Program-made: the position numbers and the translations under genes
DNA from: Spirochaetaceae bacterium
Lineage (GTDB): Bacteria; Spirochaetota; Spirochaetia; B11-G9
Length of the DNA stretch: 13,145 nt
Direction of reading: 5' to 3'
Assembly (NCBI GenBank): GCA_030600745.1
Contig: JAUVLL010000048.1
Coordinates: forward strand, 1-13,145
Shown here: positions 1-7,170 of the stretch, in pieces
Numbering within the stretch: position 1 is the first letter of the stretch
How the letters are laid out: every line of letters begins with the position of its first letter
The notes under the pieces: model-generated
Seen by the model: only the letters and a program-made list of their open reading frames with translations
Database searches by the model: none
Told to the model about the DNA's origin: nothing

Positions 1-1
1 T

Positions 2-1423
2 GGCCTTGATGTTAAGTATGTACATGTCTCTTATTATCCGTACAGAAACGATGATACAGAAATAACCCATGTACTTGTATTTACTCATGATATTACACAG
101 TTGGGAAAAATTGAATCCAAACTTATAAACTATGAGTATAGAGATCCTGTTACAGGTCTGTTTAATAGAAGATCAATGGACATTATCCTGGAAATGGAAC
201 TGGAAAAGGCTAAAAGATCCACAACTGAAAATTTAAGAGCTGTTCTTTTTATAGATATTTACAACTTAAAAGATATTAATCAGAAATTCAGTTTTGAAAT
301 AGGTAAAATGCTTCTTGAAAACACTGGCCTAAGGATAAGAGAAACCCTGAGAGACAGTGATTTTACCTTCTGCTTCATGGGAACCGAACTGGCAGTTATT
401 CTGACTCACCTCTCAAAGAAGACTGATGCAGCAAAAGTTGCAGAAAAACTTGTATATGCAATAGAGGATCCATATCATCATAAAAAGCACAGTCTAAAAC
501 TAAAAACCAGAATAGGTATCTCAATTTTCCCTCTGGATGGTGACAACAAGTCTATACTTATAAACAAATCGGTATCTGCTGCGATGGAAGCCGGGTTAAA
601 AAATTACAGTTATATGCTCTTCGATGAGGAACTTAACAGAGAATCCATTGGAAGACTTGATATGGAATCCGAACTGACTGCAGCATTTCAAAATAAAGAA
701 TTCGTTCTCCATTATCAGCCGATAGTTAATAATGAGGGGGAAATAGAGGGAGCTGAAGCACTGATTAGATGGAACCATCCTAAAACAGGAATGGTATCAC
801 CATTGGATTTTATACCTTTGGCAGAAGATACAGGTTTAATTGGAGAAATAGGCAAGTGGGTTATTTTTACTGTTACAAGACAGCTTAGAGAGTGGACAGT
901 AAATAATAATATCTATGTTTCCCTGAATTTATGTGCCAGAGAGTTTTCAAATAAAGATCTGACTTCAATCATTAAGCATGCCCTGGAAAGTGCAGATAAC
1001 CTGGATCCCCGGTTTCTTAAACTTGAGATTACAGAATCGGAAGGAATTAAAAACCCTGAAAAGTTTATAAAACAGATTTCAGAGCTTCAATCAATGGGAA
1101 TTGAGATTTTTATTGATGATTTCGGGACCGGTCAATCTTCATTGGAATATTTAAAAACCATCCCTGCAGATGTTCTGAAAATCGACCGCTCCTTTATTAT
1201 TAATATAGATAATGATGAAGAGGACCTTAACTTCCTTAAGTCGATAGTACGGATGATAAAATCGAGACAGAAGAAAATTGTGGTAGAGGGTGTAAGCACA
1301 AAAAAACAGGCTGATATTCTTCGATCTTTGGGATGTGATATGTTTCAGGGCTACTATTTCTCGAAACCCCTTCCTGCAAAAGAGTTTGAATCACTTTTAA
1401 CATTAAAAAAACCGCTTCCCTGA
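2..1423 (+). CDS. PAS-GGDEF-EAL cyclic-di-GMP phosphodiesterase, 5'-truncated by the window edge
   Basis: The reading frame is open from base 2, so the gene starts outside the window. The TTG at 101 is only an internal leucine codon. The first ~33 codons look like the last strands of a PAS domain (...VLVFTHDITQLGKIE...). A GGDEF-type domain follows (about 137-610): it has RDPVTGLFNRRS and DIYNLKDIN, but the signature loop reads MGTEL (377-391) instead of GGDEF. Diguanylate cyclase activity is therefore probably lost. The EAL domain (about 665-1400) looks complete: EAL at 755-763, SLNLCAREF with its Asn, EITES, DDFGTG at 1115-1132, LKIDRSF, VEGVS and QGYYFSKP. These are the metal-binding and catalytic positions of active EAL phosphodiesterases. 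I infer a protein that hydrolyses c-di-GMP, with the PAS and degenerate GGDEF domains as sensory or regulatory parts. The stop codon lies inside the terminator hairpin at 1405-1453. Confidence 0.9.
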   Translation, partial: GLDVKYVHVSYYPYRNDDTEITHVLVFTHDITQLGKIESKLINYEYRDPVTGLFNRRSMDIILEMELEKAKRSTTENLRAVLFIDIYNLKDINQKFSFEIGKMLLENTGLRIRETLRDSDFTFCFMGTELAVILTHLSKKTDAAKVAEKLVYAIEDPYHHKKHSLKLKTRIGISIFPLDGDNKSILINKSVSAAMEAGLKNYSYMLFDEELNRESIGRLDMESELTAAFQNKEFVLHYQPIVNNEGEIEGAEALIRWNHPKTGMVSPLDFIPLAEDTGLIGEIGKWVIFTVTRQLREWTVNNNIYVSLNLCAREFSNKDLTSIIKHALESADNLDPRFLKLEITESEGIKNPEKFIKQISELQSMGIEIFIDDFGTGQSSLEYLKTIPADVLKIDRSFIINIDNDEEDLNFLKSIVRMIKSRQKKIVVEGVSTKKQADILRSLGCDMFQGYYFSKPLPAKEFESLLTLKKPLP

Positions 1424-1453
1424 CATCCAGTACCGGGAAAGCGGCAATTTTTT
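1405..1453. terminator. Bidirectional rho-independent terminator between convergent genes
   Basis: The arms are CCGCTTCCC (1412-1420) and GGGAAAGCGG (1435-1444), which pair over 9 bp with one bulged A. The hairpin is followed by TTTTTT (1448-1453) on the plus strand. On the minus strand it is followed by seven Ts (complement of A1405-A1411). It can therefore stop transcription of the EAL gene and of the membrane-protein gene that ends at 1453. The stops of both genes lie within or at the edge of the structure. Confidence 0.85.
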
Positions 1454-1863
1454 CAGCTGTACTTTCTGTTTATAATCCAAACAGACATTAAGACAACACA
1501 ATCGAGTGATAATCTCTGTAACCATGTAATAAGATCCGGTTCCAGCAGATTATTAGCCACATAAAAATAAGCAATTTTTAGCGCCCAGAAGATAAAAACA
1601 ATCAATGTTGCAATCATTAAAGTACTGTTTTTCAATGGAACAAAAAGTCCCCCAAGAATTATCACACCCGATATAAGTGCAGATATTGAAATTATAATAT
1701 TTATCAGATTATTATTACTTCCTAAAATATCGTTAAAAAAACGGGACATCTGACTTCCTGCAGAATCATAATTTATTATACCCTTTAATCCCATCAGCAA
1801 AAAAAACAACCCAACAGCAATCTGAAGCAGAAAGAATGAACCATATTTCCTCGTACCTGCCAT
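1453..1863 (-). CDS. Small four-helix membrane protein of unknown function
   Basis: A 136-residue hydrophobic protein with four likely membrane segments (about residues 9-30, 53-75, 80-101 and 113-132). Most of the length is membrane and the loops are short; the tail is basic (NRKYS). The architecture and the N-terminal pattern (aromatic/Leu-rich helix ending in GLKGI) resemble small DoxX-like four-helix proteins, but I see no diagnostic motif and do not assign a function. The ATG is well supported: GGGAG lies 7 bases upstream, and a TATAAT-type -10 lies farther upstream (1912-1917). The gene stands alone, convergent with the EAL gene and divergent from the lipoprotein gene. Confidence 0.75.
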   Translation of the reverse strand: MAGTRKYGSFFLLQIAVGLFFLLMGLKGIINYDSAGSQMSRFFNDILGSNNNLINIIISISALISGVIILGGLFVPLKNSTLMIATLIVFIFWALKIAYFYVANNLLEPDLITWLQRLSLDCVVLMSVWIINRKYS

Positions 1864-1911
1864 TATTTACTCCCATAATAAAGATTTTTCTTAATATATC
1901 TTGAAAAACAC

Positions 1912-1940
1912 ATTATAACCATAAGCAATTGGAATTTATA
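1912..1940 (-). promoter_or_regulatory. Likely sigma70-type promoter for the four-helix membrane protein
   Basis: Read on the minus strand there is a perfect TATAAT (1917-1912). A weak -35 (TATAAA, 1940-1935) sits 17 bp upstream. The predicted start near 1905 gives a leader of about 40 bases before the ATG at 1863, with GGGAG in the leader. The -10 is strong, the -35 is poor. Confidence 0.5.
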
Positions 1941-1941
1941 G

Positions 1942-1971
1942 TTGATATTGAGCATTTAATGAGATAATAAT
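1942..1971 (+). promoter_or_regulatory. Likely sigma70-type promoter for the lipoprotein gene
   Basis: TTGATA (1942-1947, 5 of 6 to TTGACA) is followed after 18 bp by AATAAT (1966-1971, 5 of 6 to TATAAT). Transcription would begin near 1978, just ahead of the AAGGAG at 1983-1988. This is a consensus match only. Confidence 0.5.
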
Positions 1972-1998
1972 TATTAAAAGGAAAGGAGAAATTTTAAA

Positions 1999-2787
1999 AT
2001 GAAAAAAATTATACTGGCAGTATTAATACCTCTCTTACTAATGGGATGTATTTCCAGTGGCGTAACAGTAAAGGTTAATAAAGATGGAAGCGGAGAAATA
2101 ATCCAGACATTTAAAATTAAAAGGGATTTTGTGGGATTTATGTCAATGTCAGAAGAACCAACTGATCCCAATTTAATCGATATGGAAGCCCTGGAATTGG
2201 CTGCAAAGACTATGGGGGAAGGGGTCAGCCTTTCAAAAGTAGAACCTATGCCGGAAAATTCCCCATATGCAGGATACAGGGCATATTTCAAGTTTACTGA
2301 CATTTCTAAAATCAGAGTCAGTGCATCTCCATCTACATCGCCAGAAGCAGTGACCGAAGATAGTGATGACTGGATCAGCTTCGATTTCAATAAGGGCCCT
2401 ACAAGCAAACTTACACTGTATCTTGAGAATGAAGAGGAAGTCCAGGAAGAAACCGATGTCACAGACCTTGCTGACGGAGAAGAAGGAGATGGTTCATCGG
2501 AAATAGGTGAAGGCATGGGAGACCAGCTTAAGGAAATTTACAAGGATATGCACTACTGGATGAAAGTCGAAGTAAATGGGAAAATAACAGACACTAATGC
2601 TTCATTTGCAGATGGCTCCGTAATTACCATATTCGATATGAATTTTGAGAAGATTGTTGAAAATGCAGAACTTTTCGAAAAAGTTACAGGTGAAGATCCC
2701 GGCTCCATGAAGGAATACAAAAATGAACTGGCCGCAGTAGGTGTTCTTGTAGATGATCAACCTGAAATTGTTGTTAGTTTTAGATAA
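1999..2787 (+). CDS. Secreted lipoprotein of unknown function with acidic linker
   Basis: The ATG is preceded by AAGGAG (1983-1988) at a 10-base spacing. The N-terminus is a lipoprotein signal: two lysines, a hydrophobic stretch and a lipobox L-M-G-C with the modified Cys at residue 17. Directly after it comes a strand-rich segment (VTVKVNKDGSGEIIQTFKI) of the kind seen in LppM-like domains of bacterial lipoproteins. I take that only as a resemblance. The middle (about residues 135-175) is rich in Asp, Glu and Gly and probably a flexible linker. The C-terminal ~85 residues form another mixed alpha/beta stretch, and there is no C-terminal membrane anchor. The protein most likely sits lipid-anchored on the envelope; substrate and partners are unknown. 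It is a single gene, ending 24 bases before the stop of the convergent ATPase gene. The open frame antisense to it (1974-2516) is a shadow. Confidence 0.8.
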   Translation: MKKIILAVLIPLLLMGCISSGVTVKVNKDGSGEIIQTFKIKRDFVGFMSMSEEPTDPNLIDMEALELAAKTMGEGVSLSKVEPMPENSPYAGYRAYFKFTDISKIRVSASPSTSPEAVTEDSDDWISFDFNKGPTSKLTLYLENEEEVQEETDVTDLADGEEGDGSSEIGEGMGDQLKEIYKDMHYWMKVEVNGKITDTNASFADGSVITIFDMNFEKIVENAELFEKVTGEDPGSMKEYKNELAAVGVLVDDQPEIVVSFR

Positions 2788-2790
2788 ATC

Positions 2791-2817
2791 GATTGATTGT
2801 AGGGACGGCAATCAATC
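2791..2817. terminator. Perfect 9-bp inverted repeat between convergent genes (possible terminator)
   Basis: GATTGATTG (2791-2799) and CAATCAATC (2809-2817) are exact reverse complements around a 9-base loop. The repeat spans the end of the ATPase gene, with its stop at 2812-2814. Neither side has a U-tract, so it is not a canonical intrinsic terminator. It could terminate weakly, protect both 3' ends, or bind a protein. Confidence 0.4.
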
Positions 2818-3714
2818 CTCCAGACGTTTCAGATCAAAGGGAAGATCAATCCCTTCAAGACAGTCAAGTCCAACGATCTCGAAATCATTTTTATTAAATT
2901 TTACAACCTTGGTTCCCCTAAAATCATTTTCAAGAGTTTTACAAATACCTTCATCACCAGTAAATTTATTCAGGATAATAAAAGGGATAGTCATATCCAG
3001 ATCTTTCAAGCGGATAAGAATATCTTTTGATTCTGAAAGGGAAAGTTTATCAGGGTTCATTACAACAACAATCTTGGTATTCTTACTGTCAATAAATTGA
3101 TTTGTAAGCTTTTGATAGATTATTATTAAACCTTCAATTCGTTTTAGAACCGGATCCTTTTCTATCTCTGTGCCCCTTTTTCCATCCTTTATTTTTGTGA
3201 CTATATCTTTTTTGTTAAGTATCATTTGTCTGAACTTGACAAGTTCTTTTAACCACAGGAGTGACACAGAGGGAAGAGCAAGAAATTTTAAGGTTAGTGC
3301 AGTCGGCGGAGTATCAAATATTACATAGTCACGATCACTGTACTTATCTATTGTATCCTGAAGAGCTAAAAGTACAGCATACTCCTCAAGACCCGGGGAA
3401 TATTTTAGAGTTTTAAAATATTTATGAAGATTAAAAGCTTCCTGATACTTATAAACTTCTTTGAACTCTTTTTCCGTATCCATCAGATACTTCTTAACCC
3501 AAAGATCCAAATTCGTTTCCATTACTGAAAGTCCGGTAATTATCTCCTTTGGAGTAGAATCAAGTTTACAAGCAAATATATCATGGAGATTATGAGCAGG
3601 ATCAATGGAATTAAGAAGAACCTTATTCCCTGCTTTTGCGAGTTTGTATGCAAAGAGTGCAGAGCCGGTTGATTTTCCTACGCCGCCTTTTCCTGTAAAA
3701 AATATAACCTTCAA
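2812..3714 (-). CDS. ArsA/Get3-family P-loop ATPase, single domain
   Basis: A 300-residue protein of the ArsA/Get3 (SIMIBI) class. It begins directly with the deviant Walker A loop GKGGVGKST (residues 8-16, signature Lys9 and Lys14). The switch I-like SIDPAHNLHD (36-45, Asp38) is close to the STDPAHSLSD of ArsA, and DTPPTALTLKFLALP matches the switch II region DTAPTGHTLRLL. One ATPase domain implies function as a homodimer. The start must be the TTG at 3714: an in-frame TAG lies only four codons upstream and the P-loop follows at once. GGGAGG just upstream supports it, although the spacing is short. It is the last gene of a three-gene cluster, 9 bases after the small helical protein. No arsR, arsB or arsC is nearby, and I see no Cys cluster for metalloid binding, so arsenite export is unlikely. 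A role in membrane-protein handling or another ATP-driven process is possible but unproven. Confidence 0.85.
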   Translation of the reverse strand: MKVIFFTGKGGVGKSTGSALFAYKLAKAGNKVLLNSIDPAHNLHDIFACKLDSTPKEIITGLSVMETNLDLWVKKYLMDTEKEFKEVYKYQEAFNLHKYFKTLKYSPGLEEYAVLLALQDTIDKYSDRDYVIFDTPPTALTLKFLALPSVSLLWLKELVKFRQMILNKKDIVTKIKDGKRGTEIEKDPVLKRIEGLIIIYQKLTNQFIDSKNTKIVVVMNPDKLSLSESKDILIRLKDLDMTIPFIILNKFTGDEGICKTLENDFRGTKVVKFNKNDFEIVGLDCLEGIDLPFDLKRLED

Positions 3715-3723
3715 GAGGCCTCC

Positions 3724-4005
3724 CTATACTTCACCTAATATTTCAGTAATTTCAGCAAGTCCATCATGAGCTGTTGCCACTTTTGTAAATATAAGTTCAA
3801 GATCCTTCTCCATTAAAGGAAGAAGCTGCAAAGTTATGTGAACAGGAGGTGACGGCATCCCAGTAAAGGAACCAAACAACAGAAGTGCAAAAATATGCTC
3901 CATCTCCTCAATTTCATATTCGACTATCTTTGTTGCATTTTCTCTGTTGACAGTTCCCATGTCGTGAAAAAAGCCAGGTACAGCTGAAAGCAATTTCTTC
4001 AGCAT
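3724..4005 (-). CDS. Small helical protein encoded with the ArsA-like ATPase
   Basis: A 93-residue soluble, predominantly helical protein with no signal peptide or membrane helix. The middle carries a hydrophobic stretch with a distinctive GMPSPP turn (about residues 49-54), flanked by acidic helices. From memory, similar small proteins with a G-x-P-S-P-P motif accompany ArsA-type ATPases in other anaerobic bacteria; I could not verify this here. The ATG at 4005 overlaps the TGA of the upstream gene by one base (TGATG), suggesting translational coupling. A TTG one codon earlier (4008) is an alternative start and has the better spacing to GGAG. The gene ends with TAG in the same reading frame as the ATPase gene, three sense codons before its TTG. 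Tight linkage suggests a partner or regulator of the ATPase; no function is assigned. Confidence 0.7.
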   Translation of the reverse strand: MLKKLLSAVPGFFHDMGTVNRENATKIVEYEIEEMEHIFALLLFGSFTGMPSPPVHITLQLLPLMEKDLELIFTKVATAHDGLAEITEILGEV

Positions 4006-4493
4006 CAAACCTGATTCTCCAGTTTGTATACCTTTAGTTCATTCACTATTTTCTCTTTGAACGGGATAGCACTGTATATGCCATACAGAGCTGCCAGAAT
4101 GGACCCATACATGTATAACGGGGAAACAATAAAAAGATAGGCAATAGATGCTGAAATTATTGCTATACTGCAGATTATAATAAGAATACGTTGATAGCCC
4201 AAATACTCTGATATTGAAACACTCTCATATTTGATATATCTACCATGAAAGGAAGTTCTAAAAAAAACAGGAAGAGCTACTCCAAAAGTAACCGATAATA
4301 CCAAAAGTATTATACCCCAAATACGTATATTCCCCGGAGCCGTAATCCTTATTTCCATTTGGTGCACGAACACGACACCAGCAAATAATAATAGAGGCAG
4401 TACTATACTGAACCAGAACATACCCCATAGTTTTCTAATAATAGTACCAGTATCATTTACAGGCATGAATCCCCCAATCTGATAAACCAACAT
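4005..4493 (-). CDS. Four-helix membrane protein, first gene of the ArsA-like cluster
   Basis: A 162-residue integral membrane protein with four predicted helices in two hairpins (about residues 23-43, 57-77, 104-124 and 127-145) joined by a ~25-residue basic/aromatic loop (residues 78-103). The C-terminus is short and charged (FKEKIVNELKVYKLENQ). I recognise no family motif. Two starts are plausible: ATG at 4493 (AGGA nearby) or ATG at 4466, with GGGGGA a few bases upstream, which would give 153 residues. Its TGA overlaps the next ATG, so it is very likely co-translated with the small helical protein and the ATPase. An ATPase plus a membrane protein could form a membrane-linked machine, but this rests only on gene order. 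Confidence 0.7.
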   Translation of the reverse strand: MLVYQIGGFMPVNDTGTIIRKLWGMFWFSIVLPLLLFAGVVFVHQMEIRITAPGNIRIWGIILLVLSVTFGVALPVFFRTSFHGRYIKYESVSISEYLGYQRILIIICSIAIISASIAYLFIVSPLYMYGSILAALYGIYSAIPFKEKIVNELKVYKLENQV

Positions 4494-4513
4494 ATTTTCC
4501 TATCTAATTAGCA

Positions 4514-4535
4514 GGGGCGCAAAATATCGCGCCCC
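4514..4535 (-). terminator. GC-rich hairpin downstream of the cstA-type gene
   Basis: GGGGCGC (4514-4520) and GCGCCCC (4529-4535) form a perfect 7-bp GC stem with an 8-base loop. It starts about 40 bases after the stop of the transporter gene and 20 bases before the next start on the same strand. It stands out in an A+T-rich gap. There is no U-tract, so it may attenuate or stabilise transcript ends instead of terminating fully. It separates the transporter gene from the ArsA-like cluster. Confidence 0.5.
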
Positions 4536-4575
4536 GTTATAAACAAATAAATTCTATCCATAATTTCAGGATAAA

Positions 4576-6288
4576 CTACACTTCCTTCGTCTTGGAAAGA
4601 GCTCCAACTCCCTCAAATACAATCCATAGGGCAATAATTATCACAATTGCATTCACAACCAATAACAAAACATTACCGGTTCCTATAAAGTTAGCTTCAT
4701 TTATAAAAAGCGCCCATATAGTCATAATCATCATAAAGACTGCAGGGATTGCGGTGAGCAGATATTTTGCTCCGCCTTTACCCTTAAGATAAACGGTAAG
4801 AACAATAAGAGTAAGCCCTGCAAGTGTCTGGTTGACAGCTCCAAACAAAGGCCAGAGAGTAAGAGCACCTTTTCCATTTGCTCCATTATAGAAGGCCAGA
4901 ATAAGAGCGGTTATTACTGCAAATGCTGTGGCAGCATACTTACCCTTAAGAAAACCAATTTTAAAGTCGCCTGCAAGTTCCTGAATAACATATCGCTGAA
5001 GTCTTGTAGCTGTATCCAAAGTGGTTCCGGCAAATGATGCAACAAAAACGCCCATAATTACTACAGCAACCGCTTTAGGAACTCCGAGAACAGCAATCAT
5101 ATTAGCTGATCCAATAACAAAAGCGCCAACTTTAGACCCAAGACCAGCTGATGCTGCCCATGAAGAGTAGTGCTGCGTCCAGGCGGCAGCTCCGGTAAGA
5201 ACACCGGCATCCTTTGTCTGGTAAGCCATACCGATTCCAGCTGTAACTGCAATAATAACCAGAGTTGCAAGGGTACCTTCCATAATCATTCCACCATATC
5301 CAACAGCTACCGCATCTGTTTCCTGTTTAACCTGTTTTGCAGATGTACCCGAAGCTACAAGGGCATGAAAGCCGGAGATAGCGCCACAGGCAATTGTTAT
5401 AAACAGGAATGGCCACATTGAAGGAGCTCCTTCAGGATGAAACTGAACAGCAGGAGCAACAATCTGAAGATTTCCTGTAAATGCTGATGCAAATACTCCA
5501 AGAACCATAAGAATCATTGCAACCATCAACTGCCATGCATTTATATAATCACGGGGCTGCAGCAGAGTTGTTACCGGCAGGGTAGATGCAATAAAGGCAT
5601 ATATAAGAAGTATAATTGTCCAGGTACCTGTTGGACCCATAGAACCTATAACTGGAAGACTAATTGGTATAACAGTACCAAGAACTACTGTTATATACAT
5701 TGCAATAACAGCACTAGCTGTTGCCACATTAACACTTGCTCCTTTCTTATAGATAAAATAACCCAAAATCATTGCAATTGGAAGCTGCATCCATACTGGA
5801 AAAACTGACTGAGGATACATAGAAAAAATAACAGCAATTACAAGACCGAAAATAGCAATTACAATCCACAGTTCAAGAAGAACGATAACAAAGAATATCG
5901 ACCTTGTTCTCTTGTTTATTAAATTACCTGTAACCTCAGAGATTGATTTACCCTGATTTCTTAAGGAAATTACCAGAGCACCAAAATCATGTACTGCACC
6001 CATCACTATTGTACCTACAAGAACCCAGATGATTGCGGGCAGCCATCCCCAAATAACACCAATAGCAGGTCCTACAATAGGTCCGGTGCCGGCAATAGAC
6101 GTAAAATGATGTCCAAAAATAATTCCTTTCTTTGTAGGAACATAATCTATTCCATCTTCCATCTCAACTGCAGGCGTTTTAACCTTGTCGCTTAGATTGA
6201 ATACTTTCTGGCTAAGAAACTTACCATAAACTTTGTAAGCCAGAATATATCCAACAAATACAATTACCATTAATAAAACAGCATCCAT
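4576..6288 (-). CDS. cstA: CstA-family transporter, probable pyruvate (or peptide) uptake
   Basis: A 570-residue, almost entirely hydrophobic transporter of the CstA/BtsT family. The hallmark N-terminal block is present: DYVPTKKGIIFGHHF (residues 48-62), SIAGTGPIVGPAIG, then GAVHDFGAL. Further family blocks are LLQPRDYIN, FHALVASGTSAKQ and TTLDTATRLQRYVIQE. It is shorter than E. coli CstA/BtsT (about 700 residues) and matches the shorter form common in other phyla. The start at 6288 is chosen because GGAGG lies 6 bases upstream; a GTG at 6318 would add ten residues but has no good binding site. Family members import pyruvate with protons (BtsT, CstA) or have been linked to peptide uptake in carbon starvation. 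The neighbouring LytS-type kinase and LytTR regulator, on the same strand just upstream, favour pyruvate. A 117-base gap separates it from the regulator, so it probably has its own regulated promoter. Confidence 0.9.
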   Translation of the reverse strand: MDAVLLMVIVFVGYILAYKVYGKFLSQKVFNLSDKVKTPAVEMEDGIDYVPTKKGIIFGHHFTSIAGTGPIVGPAIGVIWGWLPAIIWVLVGTIVMGAVHDFGALVISLRNQGKSISEVTGNLINKRTRSIFFVIVLLELWIVIAIFGLVIAVIFSMYPQSVFPVWMQLPIAMILGYFIYKKGASVNVATASAVIAMYITVVLGTVIPISLPVIGSMGPTGTWTIILLIYAFIASTLPVTTLLQPRDYINAWQLMVAMILMVLGVFASAFTGNLQIVAPAVQFHPEGAPSMWPFLFITIACGAISGFHALVASGTSAKQVKQETDAVAVGYGGMIMEGTLATLVIIAVTAGIGMAYQTKDAGVLTGAAAWTQHYSSWAASAGLGSKVGAFVIGSANMIAVLGVPKAVAVVIMGVFVASFAGTTLDTATRLQRYVIQELAGDFKIGFLKGKYAATAFAVITALILAFYNGANGKGALTLWPLFGAVNQTLAGLTLIVLTVYLKGKGGAKYLLTAIPAVFMMIMTIWALFINEANFIGTGNVLLLVVNAIVIIIALWIVFEGVGALSKTKEV

Positions 6289-6405
6289 TAGATACCTCCA
6301 TAAAAAATTTTGACTCACTTTACCAACACAAGCTCTTACAAGGTTGAATTATGAATAGAATACCGAAATTAATACATGAAATGACTTAAAAAGCTTAAAA
6401 GCTCT
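6289..6405 (-). promoter_or_regulatory. Upstream region of the cstA-type gene, candidate response-regulator target
   Basis: A 117-base A+T-rich gap between the response regulator and the transporter gene. Read on the minus strand it holds a CATAAT -10-like box (6353-6348) with no good -35, as expected for an activated promoter. TAATT occurs twice exactly 20 bp apart (6371-6367 and 6351-6347). CTTGT is repeated at a 10-bp period closer to the gene (around 6328-6343). LytTR regulators bind direct repeats spaced about two helical turns, so these are candidates, but the match to known LytTR or BtsR sites is weak. The GGAGG binding site lies at the proximal end. No terminator after the regulator gene is evident, so read-through is also possible. 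Confidence 0.35.
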
Positions 6406-7170
6406 TCAGGATATAGCCATAATCTCTCTGAATTTACTAATATAGCTTCTTGAAACAGGTATTTTTTCCATCACAGTTACCATTTCCAATTGATAGGTGT
6501 TATTAAACCAGATATCTATTTTCTTAATATGATTGAGGTTGATAATATAACCTCTGTGACACCTGAAGAAAATTTCACTATCCAATAATTCATCCATAAA
6601 AGTTATAGATTTTGAATGATTAAAAGATCCTTCAAGGGTCATTATTTCAACATCTCTCCCAGCAGCAGCCACTGCTACAATATTGTCAATTAAAATTGGT
6701 TTAAAATGCTCACCCTGAGGTATAGTAATATGCTTTGGCGAAGATTCATGTTGCTGAATTTTTTCTATCAATTTACTAATTGTATTATAATCATGCTCTT
6801 TCTCCGACTTGCAGTGAGATAAAAATCTCTCAATACTTTTTTCAAGCCTTTCCCTGCTAAAAGGTTTTAAAATATAATCCAGAGCATTAATTTCAAAAGC
6901 TTTTATGGCAAACTTATCATAAGCAGTAGTAAAAATGATCCCAGGAGGAGTATCATTAAGCTGAAATTTTTCCGCTACTTCAAAACCATTCATTTCCGGC
7001 ATTTTTATATCCAAAAATACCAAATCAGGCATAGATTTCTCAACAAGTTCCAGAGCTTCATAACCACCATCTACAATACCGTGAATACTAATGCCTGGAA
7101 TTTTTTTTAACAAAAACTCCAATTCTTCTCTTGCAGGTTTTTCATCGTCTACTATTAATACAGTTATCAT
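6406..7170 (-). CDS. LytTR-family response regulator (BtsR/YpdB/LytR type)
   Basis: A 254-residue two-domain regulator. The receiver domain (about 1-120) has the acidic pair Asp8/Asp9, phosphoacceptor Asp54 in FLDIKMPEMNG, Thr82 in TTAYD and Lys102 in YILKPF. After a linker, a LytTR DNA-binding domain covers about 150-254, with HFKPILIDNIVAV, FFRCHRGYIINL and VSRSYISKF typical of the family. The ATG overlaps the TGA of the kinase gene (ATGA at 7167-7170), the usual sign of a coupled two-component pair. Phosphorylated LytTR regulators activate promoters through direct-repeat sites. The nearest and most logical target is the transporter gene that follows on the same strand. In E. coli the equivalent pair BtsS/BtsR induces the pyruvate transporter gene btsT. 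The symbol is left blank because LytR, YpdB and BtsR subgroups cannot be separated by eye. Confidence 0.9.
   Translation of the reverse strand: MITVLIVDDEKPAREELEFLLKKIPGISIHGIVDGGYEALELVEKSMPDLVFLDIKMPEMNGFEVAEKFQLNDTPPGIIFTTAYDKFAIKAFEINALDYILKPFSRERLEKSIERFLSHCKSEKEHDYNTISKLIEKIQQHESSPKHITIPQGEHFKPILIDNIVAVAAAGRDVEIMTLEGSFNHSKSITFMDELLDSEIFFRCHRGYIINLNHIKKIDIWFNNTYQLEMVTVMEKIPVSRSYISKFREIMAIS

Noticed and set aside
101..103. TTG as the start codon of the EAL protein
   Set aside because: The frame stays open to base 2 and encodes a plausible PAS-domain end, so the gene is cut by the window edge.
1974..2516. 180-residue open frame on the minus strand, Ser/Pro-rich
   Set aside because: It is antisense to the lipoprotein, which has a lipobox, ribosome binding site and promoter. 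The low-complexity Ser/Pro composition is that of a shadow frame.
2753..3100. Plus-strand open frame opposite the ATPase gene
   Set aside because: No family features and fully covered by the ArsA-like gene with its intact P-loop; a shadow.
2812..3714. Arsenic resistance (arsA) assignment
   Set aside because: The fold matches but no ars genes or Cys metalloid site are present, so only the family is called.
6289..6318. GTG start ten codons upstream for the CstA-type protein
   Set aside because: No good ribosome binding site, whereas the ATG at 6288 has GGAGG at ideal spacing and begins at the expected first membrane helix.
6384..6405. AGCTTTTAAGCT-like repeats after the response regulator as a terminator
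   Set aside because: The possible stem is only about five A/T-rich pairs with a tiny loop, too weak to call.
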